Part shown: one piece after another, positions 29,511 through 40,755 of the stretch
How positions within the stretch are numbered: position 1 is the first letter of the stretch
Layout: each line of letters begins with the position of its first letter
Assembly: GCF_900100185.1 (NCBI RefSeq)
Contig: NZ_FNEN01000014.1
Location: forward strand, 1-64,000
Length of the DNA: 64,000 nucleotides
Source: Natribacillus halophilus
GTDB lineage: Bacteria > Bacillota > Bacilli > Bacillales > Marinococcaceae
Direction of reading: 5' to 3'
Notes under the pieces: generated by a model
The model's input: the letters and a program-made list of their open reading frames with translations, nothing else
Database searches by the model: none
What the model was told of the DNA's origin: nothing
Program-made: the position numbers and the translations under genes

Positions 29511-29538
29511 AATGTGTGCAACTCTACTTGCACACATT
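29511..29538. promoter_or_regulatory. Palindromic upstream activator site for the sigma-54 promoter
   Basis: AATGTGTGCAA, 6 nt, TTGCACACATT: perfect 11-bp arms. Its centre lies about 70 bp upstream of the -12 element, a normal distance for an enhancer-binding protein, and it overlaps the last codon of the activator gene. Most likely bound by the N-terminal helix-turn-helix of that activator (inference). Confidence 0.75.
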
Positions 29539-32173
29539 ACCTGGCTAGTTTCATCGTTGCTCGCACGAACGAGGGGGCAATCGAAACGTTAAACGCTTGT
29601 TCCAAGTTGAATATGAGCGGCTCCCAAACCGTTTTCTCAGCATCATCATGCTGAAAATCAGTGTCCATCGGCATCGTTTTCTGCAATTCTTCCATTTCCC
29701 CATGCATTCTCGCGTTCATGATCCGATCCAATAGAACACCTATGTGCATCCCCATACCAAGAGCGCGGCTGTCATCCCAGCCATAATACGCTTGTATCGG
29801 CGGAAAATATTCGTCTAGTATGGCACAAAACAAGCGTGGATTGACATTGGTGACGATTTCAGCCAGCCCGGTCTGGATCGCACGATACCCTTCCTGATGG
29901 TGTTGTTTAACCGTTTCTCCCGATAATGTGGCATAAGGACGGGAGACTTCCAATAATTTGAACAGACGAGACGTGCCTTCTTGCTTAAGGAGCTCCCACG
30001 CGGGAATAAAAGGAATCTCGTCCATGGAGATATAAACCGTACCTATAATCGCCACGATCTCATAATAATCTTTTAACTGATACAAAATGGACGTATCCCT
30101 AGAGACAGGATCCATCCGCACGGATCGAATGACAACGTCTGAATCTGCACCGGTAAGCTGATCTGTTAACCATTCCTCAAGCAATTGCGCCGCGCCTTCT
30201 CCTGTAAAACATACGGTGGCGATCATACGCTTTTTTCGGGGAGTCGTCTCTGCGTCGTCTTCACGCATGAACATTGTCATTGCCTGACGAGCCGATGTAT
30301 AAACATCTTCAACAGCAATATCCTGAACGAGAGATTTACGTCCAGCCTCCATCACCATTGGCATATTCACACAAGGCAAGGTGAATACAGGTACTTCCCA
30401 TTCGTTATAAAAGGTATCCCCCAACGTCACCAACGACCCCATGTCTACAAGCAAGAGAACCCCCTCGTACGTATTGGATGCAAGCGCTCTATCAATGAGA
30501 GTTCTTACCTCTTCATAAGTCTCTTCCGCCGATTTTTCCAGGGGCATATCGACGGATTGAATGACCTCGGCTCCCAGCAATGTATTGGTCACTTCAGCCA
30601 TCGACGAAGCTGCGGAACGACCATGGGTGACAAGCAGCACAAAGATCGTCTGCGTGTTTGGTAACGATTGTGATTGCTCTCCGGGTGTCAAAAAATGAGC
30701 CAGCAGTTCCACTTCATCATCCGGGAGCTTGAGACCGATCGTCTCTATAAGATATTCAGCCAGGCGAGAAGCCGCGTGCCGATCTTCCGGTGAGGCTTTT
30801 GAAAAAGATGGAAGTGTCTGGTTATTTTCCCGACCATGATTGCGCAAATTTTGCAAGTGCAGGCCAATCACGCACATACTATGTTCATCAAGTTCTCTTT
30901 TAATCTGTGGTGAAAGAACGGTTGGCGCTCGTTGCAGTGCATAGAGCAAATCTTCATCAACAAGATCATGCCACGCATCATAGGAAAAAGCAGCTTTAGG
31001 ATAGCGAGCGGTTAAATCCGCGATATATTGATTGACGACGTCCTGAAGTGAAGAGTCAACGGCCATAACTCCCGCAGAAGATAATTGTACGCGTTTATTG
31101 TTTAACCGTTGATAGATGTTGGGGAACGGAAAATTCCATTCTCCTTTCATCTGCTCATTTTCCAGGGAAAATGAAGAAGGCCGGTCGTCCATTTTTATGG
31201 AAATGTCCTCAGCTCGAACAACCACTTGCGAAAAGTCTGTATTTAAATACCGCAAATAAGCTCTTGCACAGGCAATTTGGATATCACTTTTCAGCTGACC
31301 GATATTACCCGGGCAAGAATAAGACAGCAGCTCCTCTCTACCTGCGTCTTCCATCGTTAAGTCAGCATCCATTTGAACTGCTTCCTGCTGCAAAAACAGA
31401 TCCAATAACATTTCCCTCTCTGCACGACTGCGTACACGCAGAGGCGGAACGGTTAACGTAACGGAAAACCTTCGCAGCAGCGTGGTTAAGAGCGCACGCT
31501 CCGGATTTTCGGTCGTTGCTCCGATAAATGTTATATTTGCCTGTCGTTCACGGGTAGCTTCACCCAACCGACGATATACGCCTTTATCAATCAGGTAAAA
31601 TAACATTTCCTGTCCGGAAGAAGATAAACGATGAATTTCATCCAAAAAGAGAATACCGCCATCCGCCTGTTCGACAAGACCGGGTTCATCCTGAACAGAC
31701 CCTGTGAAGGCCCCTTTTTTAATGCCGAAAATTTGTCCGACCAATAATTCCGGGTTCTGGGCATAATCCGCACAATTAAAGGTGATGAAAGGGGTGGACG
31801 GTTTAATATACCCTTCCTGTACAGCCAATTTATATAAACGTTCAGCAAGATATGTCTTCCCTGTCCCTGTTTCTCCGGTAAAGAGAATAGGTAACGACTG
31901 AAAGGGATAAGCGAGGGCGGCGAGGCTTTGTTGGACCAACGGCTGCAAACTCTCCCCAACCTCTTCATATGAGTAGGATGTTTTCCGGCGATAACGCACC
32001 GGTTTTCCGGTAATCTTTTCTGCTTGTCCATTTTGAAAAAGGTCATTTAAATAACGACTGGCGGTGGAGCGGTTTATATGCAAGGCACCTGCGATGTCTT
32101 CAGCGCTGACGCCTTGTGGCTTCAACTCTGAAATTTCTTGCAGTTTTTTTGTTACGGTTTCCTTTCTACTCAT
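29537..32173 (-). CDS. LevR/CelR-type sigma-54 activator with PTS regulation domains
   Basis: 878 aa. Domains in order: helix-turn-helix (about 1-65, GALHINRSTASRYLNDLF); AAA+ sigma-54 interaction domain (Walker A GETGTGKT near 100, GAFTG loop as GAFTGSVQDEPG, Walker B GGILFLDEIHRL); PRD1 (about 440-550); EIIA-Man-like domain (LLVTHGRSAASSMAEV with its His near 520); EIIB-like segment with Cys (ATVCFTGEG) near 640; PRD2 at the C terminus. Such proteins activate sigma-54 promoters according to PTS phosphorylation state. Its own sigma-A promoter is not evident. Adjacent to a cellobiose-type PTS, it is nearer to CelR than to LevR in role. Confidence 0.9.
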   Translation of the reverse strand: MSRKETVTKKLQEISELKPQGVSAEDIAGALHINRSTASRYLNDLFQNGQAEKITGKPVRYRRKTSYSYEEVGESLQPLVQQSLAALAYPFQSLPILFTGETGTGKTYLAERLYKLAVQEGYIKPSTPFITFNCADYAQNPELLVGQIFGIKKGAFTGSVQDEPGLVEQADGGILFLDEIHRLSSSGQEMLFYLIDKGVYRRLGEATRERQANITFIGATTENPERALLTTLLRRFSVTLTVPPLRVRSRAEREMLLDLFLQQEAVQMDADLTMEDAGREELLSYSCPGNIGQLKSDIQIACARAYLRYLNTDFSQVVVRAEDISIKMDDRPSSFSLENEQMKGEWNFPFPNIYQRLNNKRVQLSSAGVMAVDSSLQDVVNQYIADLTARYPKAAFSYDAWHDLVDEDLLYALQRAPTVLSPQIKRELDEHSMCVIGLHLQNLRNHGRENNQTLPSFSKASPEDRHAASRLAEYLIETIGLKLPDDEVELLAHFLTPGEQSQSLPNTQTIFVLLVTHGRSAASSMAEVTNTLLGAEVIQSVDMPLEKSAEETYEEVRTLIDRALASNTYEGVLLLVDMGSLVTLGDTFYNEWEVPVFTLPCVNMPMVMEAGRKSLVQDIAVEDVYTSARQAMTMFMREDDAETTPRKKRMIATVCFTGEGAAQLLEEWLTDQLTGADSDVVIRSVRMDPVSRDTSILYQLKDYYEIVAIIGTVYISMDEIPFIPAWELLKQEGTSRLFKLLEVSRPYATLSGETVKQHHQEGYRAIQTGLAEIVTNVNPRLFCAILDEYFPPIQAYYGWDDSRALGMGMHIGVLLDRIMNARMHGEMEELQKTMPMDTDFQHDDAEKTVWEPLIFNLEQAFNVSIAPSFVRATMKLAR

Positions 32174-32262
32174 GTTGTTTCACCTTATTCATTCTTCTTT
32201 ACCCTCAGTTTACCATGTATCAGCCATTGCGCCTATTAATCAAACGCTTGTTTAAGCATAAA

Positions 32263-32359
32263 GAAAACTTGGCTTATCGCCAAGCCTTTAAGGCGATAAG
32301 CCTTAGTTGCACTTATGCAGGATAAGAAAGTGGTTTATACTTTCTTACCTGCCAAAAAA
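32263..32359 (+). repeat. Dispersed structured repeat, copy R1 (downstream of tuf)
   Basis: About 97 bp. Begins GAAAACTTGGCTTATCGCC, continues with the conserved core TTAGTTGCACTTATGCA, then a second hairpin (AAGAAAGT/ACTTTCTT) and ends CTGCCAAAAAA. R1 has a perfect 11-bp inverted repeat GGCTTATCGCC/GGCGATAAGCC (32271-32281 with 32292-32302). Its A-rich end merges with the A tract of the tuf terminator. Confidence 0.85.
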
Positions 32360-32380
32360 AAAGCACCCCGCGGGGTGCTC
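32354..32380 (-). terminator. Intrinsic terminator of tuf
   Basis: GCACCCCG/CGGGGTGC perfect 8-bp stem (32363-32378) and nine T on the minus strand (32354-32362), 15 nt past the tuf stop. It separates the str operon from the PTS cassette. Confidence 0.92.
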
Positions 32381-32395
32381 TTTTTTCAAGGTCTG

Positions 32396-33586
32396 TTACT
32401 TCACGATTTCCGTAACCACGCCGGAGCCTACTGTACGGCCGCCTTCGCGGATGGAGAATCTCGTGCCGTCTTCGATGGCAATAGGTTGAATAAGATCAAC
32501 GGACATTTCTACGTTGTCACCGGGCATGACCATTTCTACACCTTCGGGTAGGTTGATAATACCGGTAACGTCCGTTGTACGGAAGTAGAACTGTGGACGA
32601 TAGTTTTGAAAGAATGGGGTATGACGCCCACCTTCATCTTTAGAGAGAACATAAACTTCCGCCTTGAATGACGTATGCGGTGTAATAGAACCAGGCTTTG
32701 CAAGTACCTGTCCACGCTTAACATCCTCGCGTGCTACACCACGAAGCAATGCACCGATGTTGTCGCCAGCCTCGGCATAGTCAAGGATCTTGTGGAACAT
32801 CTCGACACCTGTAACGGTTGTCTTTCTTTTTTCTTCATCGATACCGAGGATCTCGACTTCGTCACCGCTGTTGAGCATGCCACGCTCAACACGGCCGGTC
32901 GCTACCGTACCGCGGCCGGTGATCGAAAAGACGTCTTCAACCGGCATCATGAATGGCTTGTCTGTATCGCGAGCCGGGGTCGGGATATAGTTGTCGACCT
33001 CTTGCATCAGTTCGACGACTTTTTGTGTATGCTCTTCGTCACCTTCGAGAGCTTTCAACGCAGAACCGGAAACGACCGGAATGTCATCTCCCGGAAAGTC
33101 ATATTCGGACAGAAGATCACGGACTTCCATTTCCACAAGCTCAAGAAGTTCTTCGTCATCCACCTGGTCAACCTTGTTAAGAAAAACGACGATGGACGGC
33201 ACGCCTACGTTACGGGAAAGCAGAATGTGCTCACGTGTTTGCGGCATAGGGCCATCAGCTGCGGATACCACAAGAATGGACCCGTCCATTTGCGCGGCAC
33301 CTGTGATCATGTTTTTCACGTAGTCCGCGTGCCCCGGGCAATCCACGTGCGCGTAGTGACGCGTCTCTGTTTCGTACTCAACGTGAGATGTGGCAATGGT
33401 AATGCCTCGCTCTTTTTCTTCAGGTGCGTTGTCAATAGCATCAAAGGCCATGACGTCACCTTCGCCTGATTGTTCATGAAGCACTTTCGTAATCGCTGCC
33501 GTCAGTGTCGTTTTTCCATGGTCAACGTGCCCGATGGTGCCAATGTTGGCATGCGTTTTCGACCGATCAAATTTTTCTTTTGCCAT
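32396..33586 (-). CDS. tuf: Elongation factor Tu
   Basis: 396 aa. G1 GHVDHGKT, G2 RGITI, G3 DCPGH, G4 NKVD motifs are all present; it delivers aminoacyl-tRNA to the ribosome. Ribosome site AAGGGAGGAAATTTGC. A 94-nt gap separates it from fusA; a second promoter may lie there but is not clear. The kirromycin-binding region shows no obvious change. Confidence 0.98.
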   Translation of the reverse strand: MAKEKFDRSKTHANIGTIGHVDHGKTTLTAAITKVLHEQSGEGDVMAFDAIDNAPEEKERGITIATSHVEYETETRHYAHVDCPGHADYVKNMITGAAQMDGSILVVSAADGPMPQTREHILLSRNVGVPSIVVFLNKVDQVDDEELLELVEMEVRDLLSEYDFPGDDIPVVSGSALKALEGDEEHTQKVVELMQEVDNYIPTPARDTDKPFMMPVEDVFSITGRGTVATGRVERGMLNSGDEVEILGIDEEKRKTTVTGVEMFHKILDYAEAGDNIGALLRGVAREDVKRGQVLAKPGSITPHTSFKAEVYVLSKDEGGRHTPFFQNYRPQFYFRTTDVTGIINLPEGVEMVMPGDNVEMSVDLIQPIAIEDGTRFSIREGGRTVGSGVVTEIVK

Positions 33587-33680
33587 TGCAAATTTCCTCC
33601 CTTAAGTTCAGGTTTTTTATGAAGCAAGAAAGCATGATCGTTGCTGATCTGCTCTCTCAACTTTAATGTTTGTCAGGTGA

Positions 33681-35762
33681 TTACTCACCGGTGTTTTTCT
33701 TGACGATCTCTTCGGATATGCTTTTAGGCACTTCCGCGTAGTGATCGAAGAACATCGAGTATGTTCCGCGACCCTGGGTGTTGGAACGAAGGGTTGTCGC
33801 GTACCCAAACATTTCTGCCAACGGAACATAAGCGGTGATAATTTGCGCATTTCCCCGTGCGCCCATGCCTTCCACACGTCCACGCCGTGAGGTAATATCT
33901 CCCATCACATCACCCATGTACTCTTCCGGAACAATGATATCAACTTTCATCAAAGGTTCCAGGAGAACGGGCTGGCAATAGGATTTGGCTTCTTTAAGCG
34001 ACATGGATGCCGCGATTTTAAACGCCATTTCGTTTGAGTCGACATCGTGGTACGAACCATCAAATAAACGTGCTTTAACATCGATCATCGGGTATCCTGC
34101 CAACAGACCGTTTTGGAGCGCTTCCTGAACGCCCTGCTCCACAGAGTTGATGTATTCCCGCGGAATAACTCCGCCGACAATGTTGTTCTCGAATTCAAAA
34201 CCGGCACCTGTTTCATTCGGGCTATACTCAATCCATACATGTCCGTACTGTCCGCGGCCACCGGATTGACGAATGAACTTCCCTTCACAGTCCGCAGACG
34301 CTTTAATCGTTTCACGATAGGACACTTGCGGGGCACCGACAACAGCTTCCACCTTAAATTCACGCTTCAGACGATCGACGATGATATCAAGATGAAGTTC
34401 ACCCATACCGGATATCACGGTTTGCCCCGTTTCCGTATCTGTATAGGTTTGGAACGTAGGGTCTTCCTCGGAAAGTTTCCCGAGCGCAACCCCCATCTTA
34501 TCCTGATCCGCTTTCGATTTCGGTTCGACGGACAAGGAAATCACAGGTTCCGGAAAGTCCATGGACTCGAGGACAACATGATCCCCCTTCTCATCACAAA
34601 GTGTATCACCTGTTGATGTGTCTTTCAAACCGATACCTGCCGCAATATCCCCGGAATAAACCGTCGTGATTTCTTCACGTGAGTTGGCGTGCATTTGGAG
34701 AATACGACCGACCCGTTCACGTTTGTTTTTTGAAGTATTCTGCACATAGGTCCCTGCTGAAAGCGTACCTGAGTAGACCCGGAAAAATGTAAGTTTGCCG
34801 ACGTAAGGGTCTGTCATAACCTTAAAGGCAAGGGCTGAAAACGGGCCTTCATCATCCGCTTCCCGGGTCACTTCTTCTTCGCTCTGCGGTTTAAAACCTT
34901 TAATGGCAGGAACATCCGTAGGCGCGGGCAAATAATCAATGACGGCATCAAGCATCAGTTGCACACCTTTGTTTTTAAAGGCTGAGCCACAAAGAACCGG
35001 ATAAAATTCAATATCCAGGGTTGCCTGTCGAATGGCTTTGACGAGATCCTCGTTATTGATTTCTTCGCCTTCCAAATACGCCATCATCAGGTCTTCGTTG
35101 AATTCCGCAGCTGCTTCGATGAGTTGTTCGCGGTATGTGTCCGCTTGCTCCCGGTATTCGTCGGGAATCTCACGTGCTTCTGCTTCCCTTCCCAGATCGT
35201 CAAGATAATAATATGCTTTCATCTCGACAAGGTCAATGATTCCTTCGAATTCATCTTCCGCACCAATCGGCAACTGTATGGCGTGGGCATTCGCTCCGAG
35301 ACGGTCCCTTAATGTACTGAGTGAGTAGAGAAAGTCCGCGCCTACTTTGTCCATTTTATTAACGAACACAATTCTCGGCACATGATACGTCGTTGCCTGG
35401 CGCCAAACCGTTTCCGTCTGGGGTTCAACCCCTGACTGCGCGTCAAGGATGGCAACAGATCCATCCAGCACACGCAGGGAACGTTCCACTTCCACTGTGA
35501 AGTCGACGTGTCCGGGGGTGTCGATGATATTAATACGATGGTCTTTCCATTGGGCTGTCGTTGCCGCGGAAGTGATCGTAATACCGCGATCCTGCTCCTG
35601 CGCCATCCAGTCCATTTGGGAAGCGCCTTCGTGTGTTTCTCCAATTTTATGAGTACGGCCGGTGTAGAACAGCACCCGTTCCGTCGCCGTCGTTTTACCG
35701 GCATCGATGTGAGCTGTGATGCCGATATTACGTGTTTTCTCCAAGGAGAACTCTCTTGACAT
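33681..35762 (-). CDS. fusA: Elongation factor G
   Basis: 693 aa. The start at ATG 35760-35762 ([20 protein letters not shown]) has AAAGGAG upstream; the longer frame to 35804 is not needed. GTPase motifs AHIDAGKTT and DTPGHVDFT; domains II-V follow. Drives translocation and, with RRF, recycling. Fusidic-acid-contact positions show nothing unusual by eye. Confidence 0.98.
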   Translation of the reverse strand: MSREFSLEKTRNIGITAHIDAGKTTATERVLFYTGRTHKIGETHEGASQMDWMAQEQDRGITITSAATTAQWKDHRINIIDTPGHVDFTVEVERSLRVLDGSVAILDAQSGVEPQTETVWRQATTYHVPRIVFVNKMDKVGADFLYSLSTLRDRLGANAHAIQLPIGAEDEFEGIIDLVEMKAYYYLDDLGREAEAREIPDEYREQADTYREQLIEAAAEFNEDLMMAYLEGEEINNEDLVKAIRQATLDIEFYPVLCGSAFKNKGVQLMLDAVIDYLPAPTDVPAIKGFKPQSEEEVTREADDEGPFSALAFKVMTDPYVGKLTFFRVYSGTLSAGTYVQNTSKNKRERVGRILQMHANSREEITTVYSGDIAAGIGLKDTSTGDTLCDEKGDHVVLESMDFPEPVISLSVEPKSKADQDKMGVALGKLSEEDPTFQTYTDTETGQTVISGMGELHLDIIVDRLKREFKVEAVVGAPQVSYRETIKASADCEGKFIRQSGGRGQYGHVWIEYSPNETGAGFEFENNIVGGVIPREYINSVEQGVQEALQNGLLAGYPMIDVKARLFDGSYHDVDSNEMAFKIAASMSLKEAKSYCQPVLLEPLMKVDIIVPEEYMGDVMGDITSRRGRVEGMGARGNAQIITAYVPLAEMFGYATTLRSNTQGRGTYSMFFDHYAEVPKSISEEIVKKNTGE

Positions 35763-35822
35763 GGCTTCCACTTTCTCCTTTCGTCCATTTCTACTGATTT
35801 TCATAAATGGAGAGCGGGATGA

Positions 35823-36293
35823 TTACCAGCGATAATGGGCAAATGCTTTATTGGCTTCGGCCATACGATGAATGTCCTCCCGTTTTTTAACCGCTGCACC
35901 AGTATTATTGGCTGCATCCATAATTTCATTGGCCAAACGCTCTTCCATCGATTTCTCGCCACGTAAACGCGCGTAGCTTACCATCCAGCGTAAACCGAGC
36001 GTCGTGCGACGATCAGGCTTCACTTCGATGGGCACTTGATAGTTGGCGCCACCGACTCGGCGTGCCTTAACCTCAAGTACCGGCATAATATTTTTCAACG
36101 CCTGATCAAAGATCTCCATCGGGTCCTCGCCGCTTCGTTCACGGATTAAATCGAAAGATTTATACAGGATATTTTGAGCTTTCCCTTTTTTGCCATCTAT
36201 CATAATACGATTGATGAGCCGAGTCACCAGTTTGGAATTATAAATGGGATCGGGCAGCACTTCACGACGAGGTACGGGGCCCTTTCTAGGCAT
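35823..36293 (-). CDS. rpsG: 30S ribosomal protein S7
   Basis: 156 aa. [19 protein letters not shown] is diagnostic. S7 nucleates assembly of the 30S head. Ribosome site GAAAGGAGG. It lies 38 nt downstream of rpsL in the str operon. Confidence 0.98.
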   Translation of the reverse strand: MPRKGPVPRREVLPDPIYNSKLVTRLINRIMIDGKKGKAQNILYKSFDLIRERSGEDPMEIFDQALKNIMPVLEVKARRVGGANYQVPIEVKPDRRTTLGLRWMVSYARLRGEKSMEERLANEIMDAANNTGAAVKKREDIHRMAEANKAFAHYRW

Positions 36294-36331
36294 GCTTTAT
36301 CCTCCTTTCTTGCTTCAGCTGATCATGATTT

Positions 36332-36748
36332 TTATCTTTTCTTTCCTTTTTTCGTTCCGTATTTGGAACGGCCTTGTTTACGATTCTGGACACCTGCTGT
36401 ATCCAGGGCACCGCGGACGATGTGATAACGAACACCCGGAAGGTCTTTGACACGGCCTCCGCGAATAAGCACAACGCTGTGTTCCTGCAGGTTGTGGCCA
36501 ATACCCGGGATATAGGCTGTAACCTCGATCCCGTTCGTCAGACGAACACGGGCGTATTTACGCAAAGCTGAGTTTGGTTTTTTCGGTGTCATCGTACCCA
36601 CACGTGTACATACCCCTTGCTTTTGCGGAGAAGATTGATTGGTCGGCACTTTTTTGATGCTGTCAAATCCTCTATTAAGCGCCGGAGCGTCCGATGTCTG
36701 CGGCTTGGTTTGACGACGCTTGCGGACAAGCTGGTTAATCGTCGGCAT
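36332..36748 (-). CDS. rpsL: 30S ribosomal protein S12
   Basis: 138 aa from ATG 36746-36748 ([13 protein letters not shown]), preceded by [25 protein letters not shown] and the [12 protein letters not shown] motif carry wild-type lysines at the streptomycin-resistance positions. S12 guards the decoding centre. The usual PGEGHN reads PGIGHN. First gene of the str operon, with its own promoter just past rpoC. Confidence 0.97.
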   Translation of the reverse strand: MPTINQLVRKRRQTKPQTSDAPALNRGFDSIKKVPTNQSSPQKQGVCTRVGTMTPKKPNSALRKYARVRLTNGIEVTAYIPGIGHNLQEHSVVLIRGGRVKDLPGVRYHIVRGALDTAGVQNRKQGRSKYGTKKGKKR

Positions 36749-36994
36749 CTGTTTTCCTCCTTTCTCATTCCTTTTCGATTCGTGATATTCCACGTTCAAT
36801 TATCGTTGAACCCCTGTCTCAGGCGGTCTTTCAAGACCACTGTTCCAGGTGTTCACACAAGGGCAAAAGGAAGGGTCTTACCAGATCGATCATCGGGTAA
36901 AAACCACTTCCTTTTTAATGGAACGACTTCAGCCTGCGAATTTTTTGCATCCCCTGTTATGGGGGGAAATACTTATTCAACACGCACCTAAATT
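36749..36994 (-). other. Long 5' leader of the str operon (no L7Ae-like gene)
   Basis: About 245 nt between the promoter -10 box (36995-37000) and rpsL. It holds hairpins, including the perfect GGTCTT-TCAAGACC (36825-36838) and TTCAA/TTGAA (36796-36811). No open frame for the small L7Ae-like protein (rplGB) that B. subtilis has here. Possibly the leader is regulatory. Confidence 0.5.
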
Positions 36995-37023
36995 ATCGTA
37001 CCAAAGGGGGATGAGTGTGTCAA
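36995..37023 (-). promoter_or_regulatory. Sigma-A promoter of the str operon
   Basis: On the minus strand TTGACA (37018-37023), 17-nt spacer, TACGAT (36995-37000). It begins 8 nt after the rpoC stop codon. Confidence 0.8.
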
Positions 37024-37030
37024 TCAATTT

Positions 37031-40000
37031 TTAGTCATATAAAGCACTTTCCGGTTCAGCCGTTGGTTCCGGGGCCTCCTCGCCCGTATCTGCTTTAAGC
37101 GAGCGATAACGTTGCATCCCTGTACCCGCCGGGACGAGTTTTCCGAGAATGACATTTTCTTTTAAGCCGAGAAGGGCATCTGCCCGGCCTTTGATGGCTG
37201 CATCCGTGAGCACACGCGTTGTTTCCTGGAACGAAGCGGCCGACAGGAACGAATCCGTTTCAAGAGACGCTTTCGTAATGCCCAGAATCACAGGCGAGCC
37301 GACAGCTGGTCGCTGCCCTTTACCCAGCACATCTTTGTTCACATCATTGAAATGATTCACTTCTACGAGCGTTCCCGGCAGTACATCCGTGTCGCCGGAA
37401 TCATTCACGCGGATTTTACGGAGCATTTGCCGGACCATAACTTCCACGTGCTTGTCGCCGATTTCAACCCCTTGCATACGGTACACTTTCTGGACTTCCT
37501 TGAGCAAGTATTCCTTGACCTCTTTGATTCCCGTCACTTTCAACAATTCTTTTGGATCAATTGAACCTTCCGTGAGCGCCTGGCCGGCTTCGACTTGATC
37601 GCCTTCCACGACACGGAGGCGTGCGCCGTAGGCGGTGGTATATGATTTGGATTCAATTTCACCCTGGATAACGATTTCTTTTTTATCGCCGCCATCATGA
37701 ACCTCGCTGATGGTACCCGCAAGCTCGGTGATGAGCGCCTGACCCTTAGGATTACGGGCTTCAAAGAGTTCCTGGATACGAGGAAGACCCTGGGTAATAT
37801 CATCGCCGGCCACACCACCGGTATGGAACGTACGCATCGTTAACTGGGTTCCCGGTTCACCGATGGATTGCGCGGAAATAATGCCGACCGCTTCCCCGAC
37901 TTCGACATCGCTGCCGGTCGCCAGATTTCGACCATAGCACTTTTTGCAAACGCCGCGAGCCGTGTCACAAGCAAAGACTGAACGGATCGTTACCCTTTCA
38001 ACCCCTGCATCAACAATCGCTTTCGCGGTATCTTCCGTGAGCAATTCATTCTTTTGCGCGAAAAGTTCTCCGCTTTCGGGATGGGTGACCGTCTGGAAGA
38101 CGACACGCCCTATGAGACGGTCGTACAATCCCTCGATAACTTCGGTACCATCCCGCAATGTTTCCACGGTCAGCCCGCTGTCCGTGCCACAGTCATCTTC
38201 GCGAACGATGACATCTTGGGCGACGTCGACGAGACGGCGGGTCAAATACCCGGAGTCGGCGGTTTTCAGTGCTGTATCCGCAAGCCCTTTCCGCGCCCCG
38301 TGTGTAGAAATAAAGTATTCCAATACCGTCAGGCCTTCCCGGAAATTCGATGTAATCGGGAGCTCGATGATTTGTCCTGACGGATTAGCCATCAACCCGC
38401 GCATGCCGGCCAGCTGGGTGAAGTTGGACGCGTTCCCGCGAGAGCCGGAATCACTCATCATAAAGATCGGATTGGAACTGTCCAGCGTCTTCATGAGGCG
38501 TTCCTGGATCGTATCTTTCGCCTCGCTCCAAATGGAGATGATTTTGTCGTAACGTTCCTCTTCCGTGATCAGACCACGCTTGAATTGCTTCGTCACACGG
38601 TTGACTTTATCTTCGGCATCATCAAGGATCTCCTGTTTTTCCGGAAGAACCTCAACGTCTGATACCCCTACGGTGATACCTGCTTTCGTGGAATAGTAGA
38701 AACCAAGGTCTTTCATACTATCCAGCATCCTGGACGTCTCCGTCACCTGGAACTTCTTGAAAACTTCAGCGATGATGTCCCCGAGAAAACCTTTTTTAAA
38801 AGGGTCGACGAGTTCCATTTCCGCAAAATGCGCTTTTACATCTGTTCCTTTCGGAACAAAATAACGTTCAGGTGTTTCATTTTCCAGGTTGTTCGCCGAC
38901 GGTTCATTGATATACGGAAAAGAATCCGGCAAAATTTCATTGAACAGAAGCTTTCCGATCGTCGTCAGCAATAGTTGATCCTTGACCTTGTCGGGAAAGA
39001 CCATGTCCCCCATTGACGAAACCGGGAGCGCGATGCGTGTGTGCAAATGCACGTAACCGTTTTGATACGCGGTAATCGCTTCATTGCTGTCCTTAAACAC
39101 AGATCCTTCCCCTATCGCATTATTCCGCTCTGAGGTAAGGTAATAGTTGCCGAGCACCATATCCTGCGAAGGGGTGACGACGGGGTTGCCGTCTTTTGGA
39201 TTTAAAATATTTTGCGAAGACATCATCAAAACACGCGCTTCAGCCTGTGCCTCCGCGGATAGGGGTACGTGAACAGCCATTTGGTCTCCGTCAAAGTCCG
39301 CATTGTACGCTGTACAAACGAGAGGGTGGAGCCGAATGGCACGCCCTTCCACAAGCACCGGTTCAAAAGCCTGAATGCCTAACCGGTGCAACGTTGGTGC
39401 ACGGTTGAGCAGCACCGGATGTTCTTTGATCACATCTTCAAGCACATCCCAAATCTCCGGTTGAACGCGATCGACTTTGCGTTTGGCACTCTTGATATTA
39501 TGCGCCGAGCCGTTTTCCACCAACTCTTTCATGACGAAAGGCTTAAACAACTCCAGAGCCATTTCTTTCGGGAGCCCGCACTGGTACATTTTCAAACTTG
39601 GACCCACGACGATGACCGAACGACCCGAATAGTCGACACGCTTACCGAGCAAGTTCTGACGGAAGCGCCCTTGTTTTCCCTTAAGCATATGCGAAAGAGA
39701 CTTAAGCGGGCGGTTCCCCGGTCCGGTGATGGGCCGTCCGCGCCTGCCGTTATCAATAAGGGCGTCCACCGCTTCCTGGAGCATCCGCTTTTCGTTCTGC
39801 ACGATAATGCTCGGCGCACCAAGATCAAGCAAGCGTTTTAAACGGTTATTCCGGTTAATGACCCGGCGATATAAGTCGTTTAAGTCGGAAGTGGCAAAAC
39901 GCCCGCCATCGAGCTGAACCATCGGGCGTAATTCCGGCGGGATAATGGGAAGAACATCCATGATCATCCAGGCCGGGTGGTTGCCTGAGTGGCGAAAGGC

Positions 40001-40642
40001 TTCCAATACTTCCAAACGCTTAATCGTCCGTGTTCGGCGTTGACCTTGCGCCGTTTCCAGCTCATCGCGAAGCATTTTCACTTCCTGTTCGAGATTCAAA
40101 TCGGATAAAATTTTACGGATCGCTTCCGCGCCCATCTGCGCGGTGAAAGAACGGCCATATTTATCATAATACGAACGGTATTCCTTCTCCGAAAGCAACT
40201 GTTTATATTCAAGCGGTGTGTCCCCGGTCTCCGTAACGACGTAGGAAGCGAAATAGATCACTTCTTCAAGGGAGCGCGGAGACATATCGAGGACGAGTCC
40301 CATCCGGCTGGGGATACCCTTGAAATACCAAATGTGGGAAACCGGAGCTGCCAGTTCAATGTGGCCCATACGTTCACGACGCACTTTTGCGCGTGTCACT
40401 TCAACACCGCAACGATCGCAGACAACCCCTTTATAACGCACACGCTTATATTTCCCGCAGTGACACTCCCAGTCTTTTTGCGGTCCAAAAATACGCTCGC
40501 AAAATAAACCATCCTTTTCCGGCTTTAATGTCCGATAATTGATGGTTTCAGGTTTTTTCACTTCTCCTCTGGACCAACTGCGAATCTTATCCGAGGAGGC
40601 AAGGCCGACTTTCATGTACTCGAAGTTATTGACATCTATCAA
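37031..40642 (-). CDS. rpoC: RNA polymerase beta-prime subunit
   Basis: 1203 aa, usual for Bacillales. Active-site [15 protein letters not shown] binds the catalytic magnesium; zinc ribbons at [10 protein letters not shown]...CDRC near residue 60 and a second Cys cluster [14 protein letters not shown] near 900. Bridge helix and trigger loop regions ([29 protein letters not shown]) are intact. It follows rpoB by 113 nt. Confidence 0.98.
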   Translation of the reverse strand: MIDVNNFEYMKVGLASSDKIRSWSRGEVKKPETINYRTLKPEKDGLFCERIFGPQKDWECHCGKYKRVRYKGVVCDRCGVEVTRAKVRRERMGHIELAAPVSHIWYFKGIPSRMGLVLDMSPRSLEEVIYFASYVVTETGDTPLEYKQLLSEKEYRSYYDKYGRSFTAQMGAEAIRKILSDLNLEQEVKMLRDELETAQGQRRTRTIKRLEVLEAFRHSGNHPAWMIMDVLPIIPPELRPMVQLDGGRFATSDLNDLYRRVINRNNRLKRLLDLGAPSIIVQNEKRMLQEAVDALIDNGRRGRPITGPGNRPLKSLSHMLKGKQGRFRQNLLGKRVDYSGRSVIVVGPSLKMYQCGLPKEMALELFKPFVMKELVENGSAHNIKSAKRKVDRVQPEIWDVLEDVIKEHPVLLNRAPTLHRLGIQAFEPVLVEGRAIRLHPLVCTAYNADFDGDQMAVHVPLSAEAQAEARVLMMSSQNILNPKDGNPVVTPSQDMVLGNYYLTSERNNAIGEGSVFKDSNEAITAYQNGYVHLHTRIALPVSSMGDMVFPDKVKDQLLLTTIGKLLFNEILPDSFPYINEPSANNLENETPERYFVPKGTDVKAHFAEMELVDPFKKGFLGDIIAEVFKKFQVTETSRMLDSMKDLGFYYSTKAGITVGVSDVEVLPEKQEILDDAEDKVNRVTKQFKRGLITEEERYDKIISIWSEAKDTIQERLMKTLDSSNPIFMMSDSGSRGNASNFTQLAGMRGLMANPSGQIIELPITSNFREGLTVLEYFISTHGARKGLADTALKTADSGYLTRRLVDVAQDVIVREDDCGTDSGLTVETLRDGTEVIEGLYDRLIGRVVFQTVTHPESGELFAQKNELLTEDTAKAIVDAGVERVTIRSVFACDTARGVCKKCYGRNLATGSDVEVGEAVGIISAQSIGEPGTQLTMRTFHTGGVAGDDITQGLPRIQELFEARNPKGQALITELAGTISEVHDGGDKKEIVIQGEIESKSYTTAYGARLRVVEGDQVEAGQALTEGSIDPKELLKVTGIKEVKEYLLKEVQKVYRMQGVEIGDKHVEVMVRQMLRKIRVNDSGDTDVLPGTLVEVNHFNDVNKDVLGKGQRPAVGSPVILGITKASLETDSFLSAASFQETTRVLTDAAIKGRADALLGLKENVILGKLVPAGTGMQRYRSLKADTGEEAPEPTAEPESALYD

Positions 40643-40709
40643 GGGGGTCCCTCCCTTTCCTGAGAGCGAATTGTCAAAAGGCTTAATGTCGATGATGCAA
40701 GGAACGAAG

Positions 40710-40730
40710 ACGCCCTTTCGTCAAGGGCGT
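40710..40730 (-). other. Hairpin between rpoB and rpoC
   Basis: ACGCCCTT/AAGGGCGT 8-bp stem, 5-nt loop. No T run follows on the minus strand, so it is probably an RNA processing or pausing site rather than a full terminator. Confidence 0.55.
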
Positions 40731-40755
40731 TTTCTTCCCTACTCTTTCGCGATTC

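Noticed and set aside
32236-32254. cre-like (CcpA) site AAGCGTTT upstream of the PTS activator gene
   Set aside because: Only the core 8 bases fit; the outer TG and CA of the consensus are missing.
32675-33469. 264-codon open frame on the plus strand opposite tuf
   Set aside because: Antisense shadow caused by biased codon use in a highly expressed gene.
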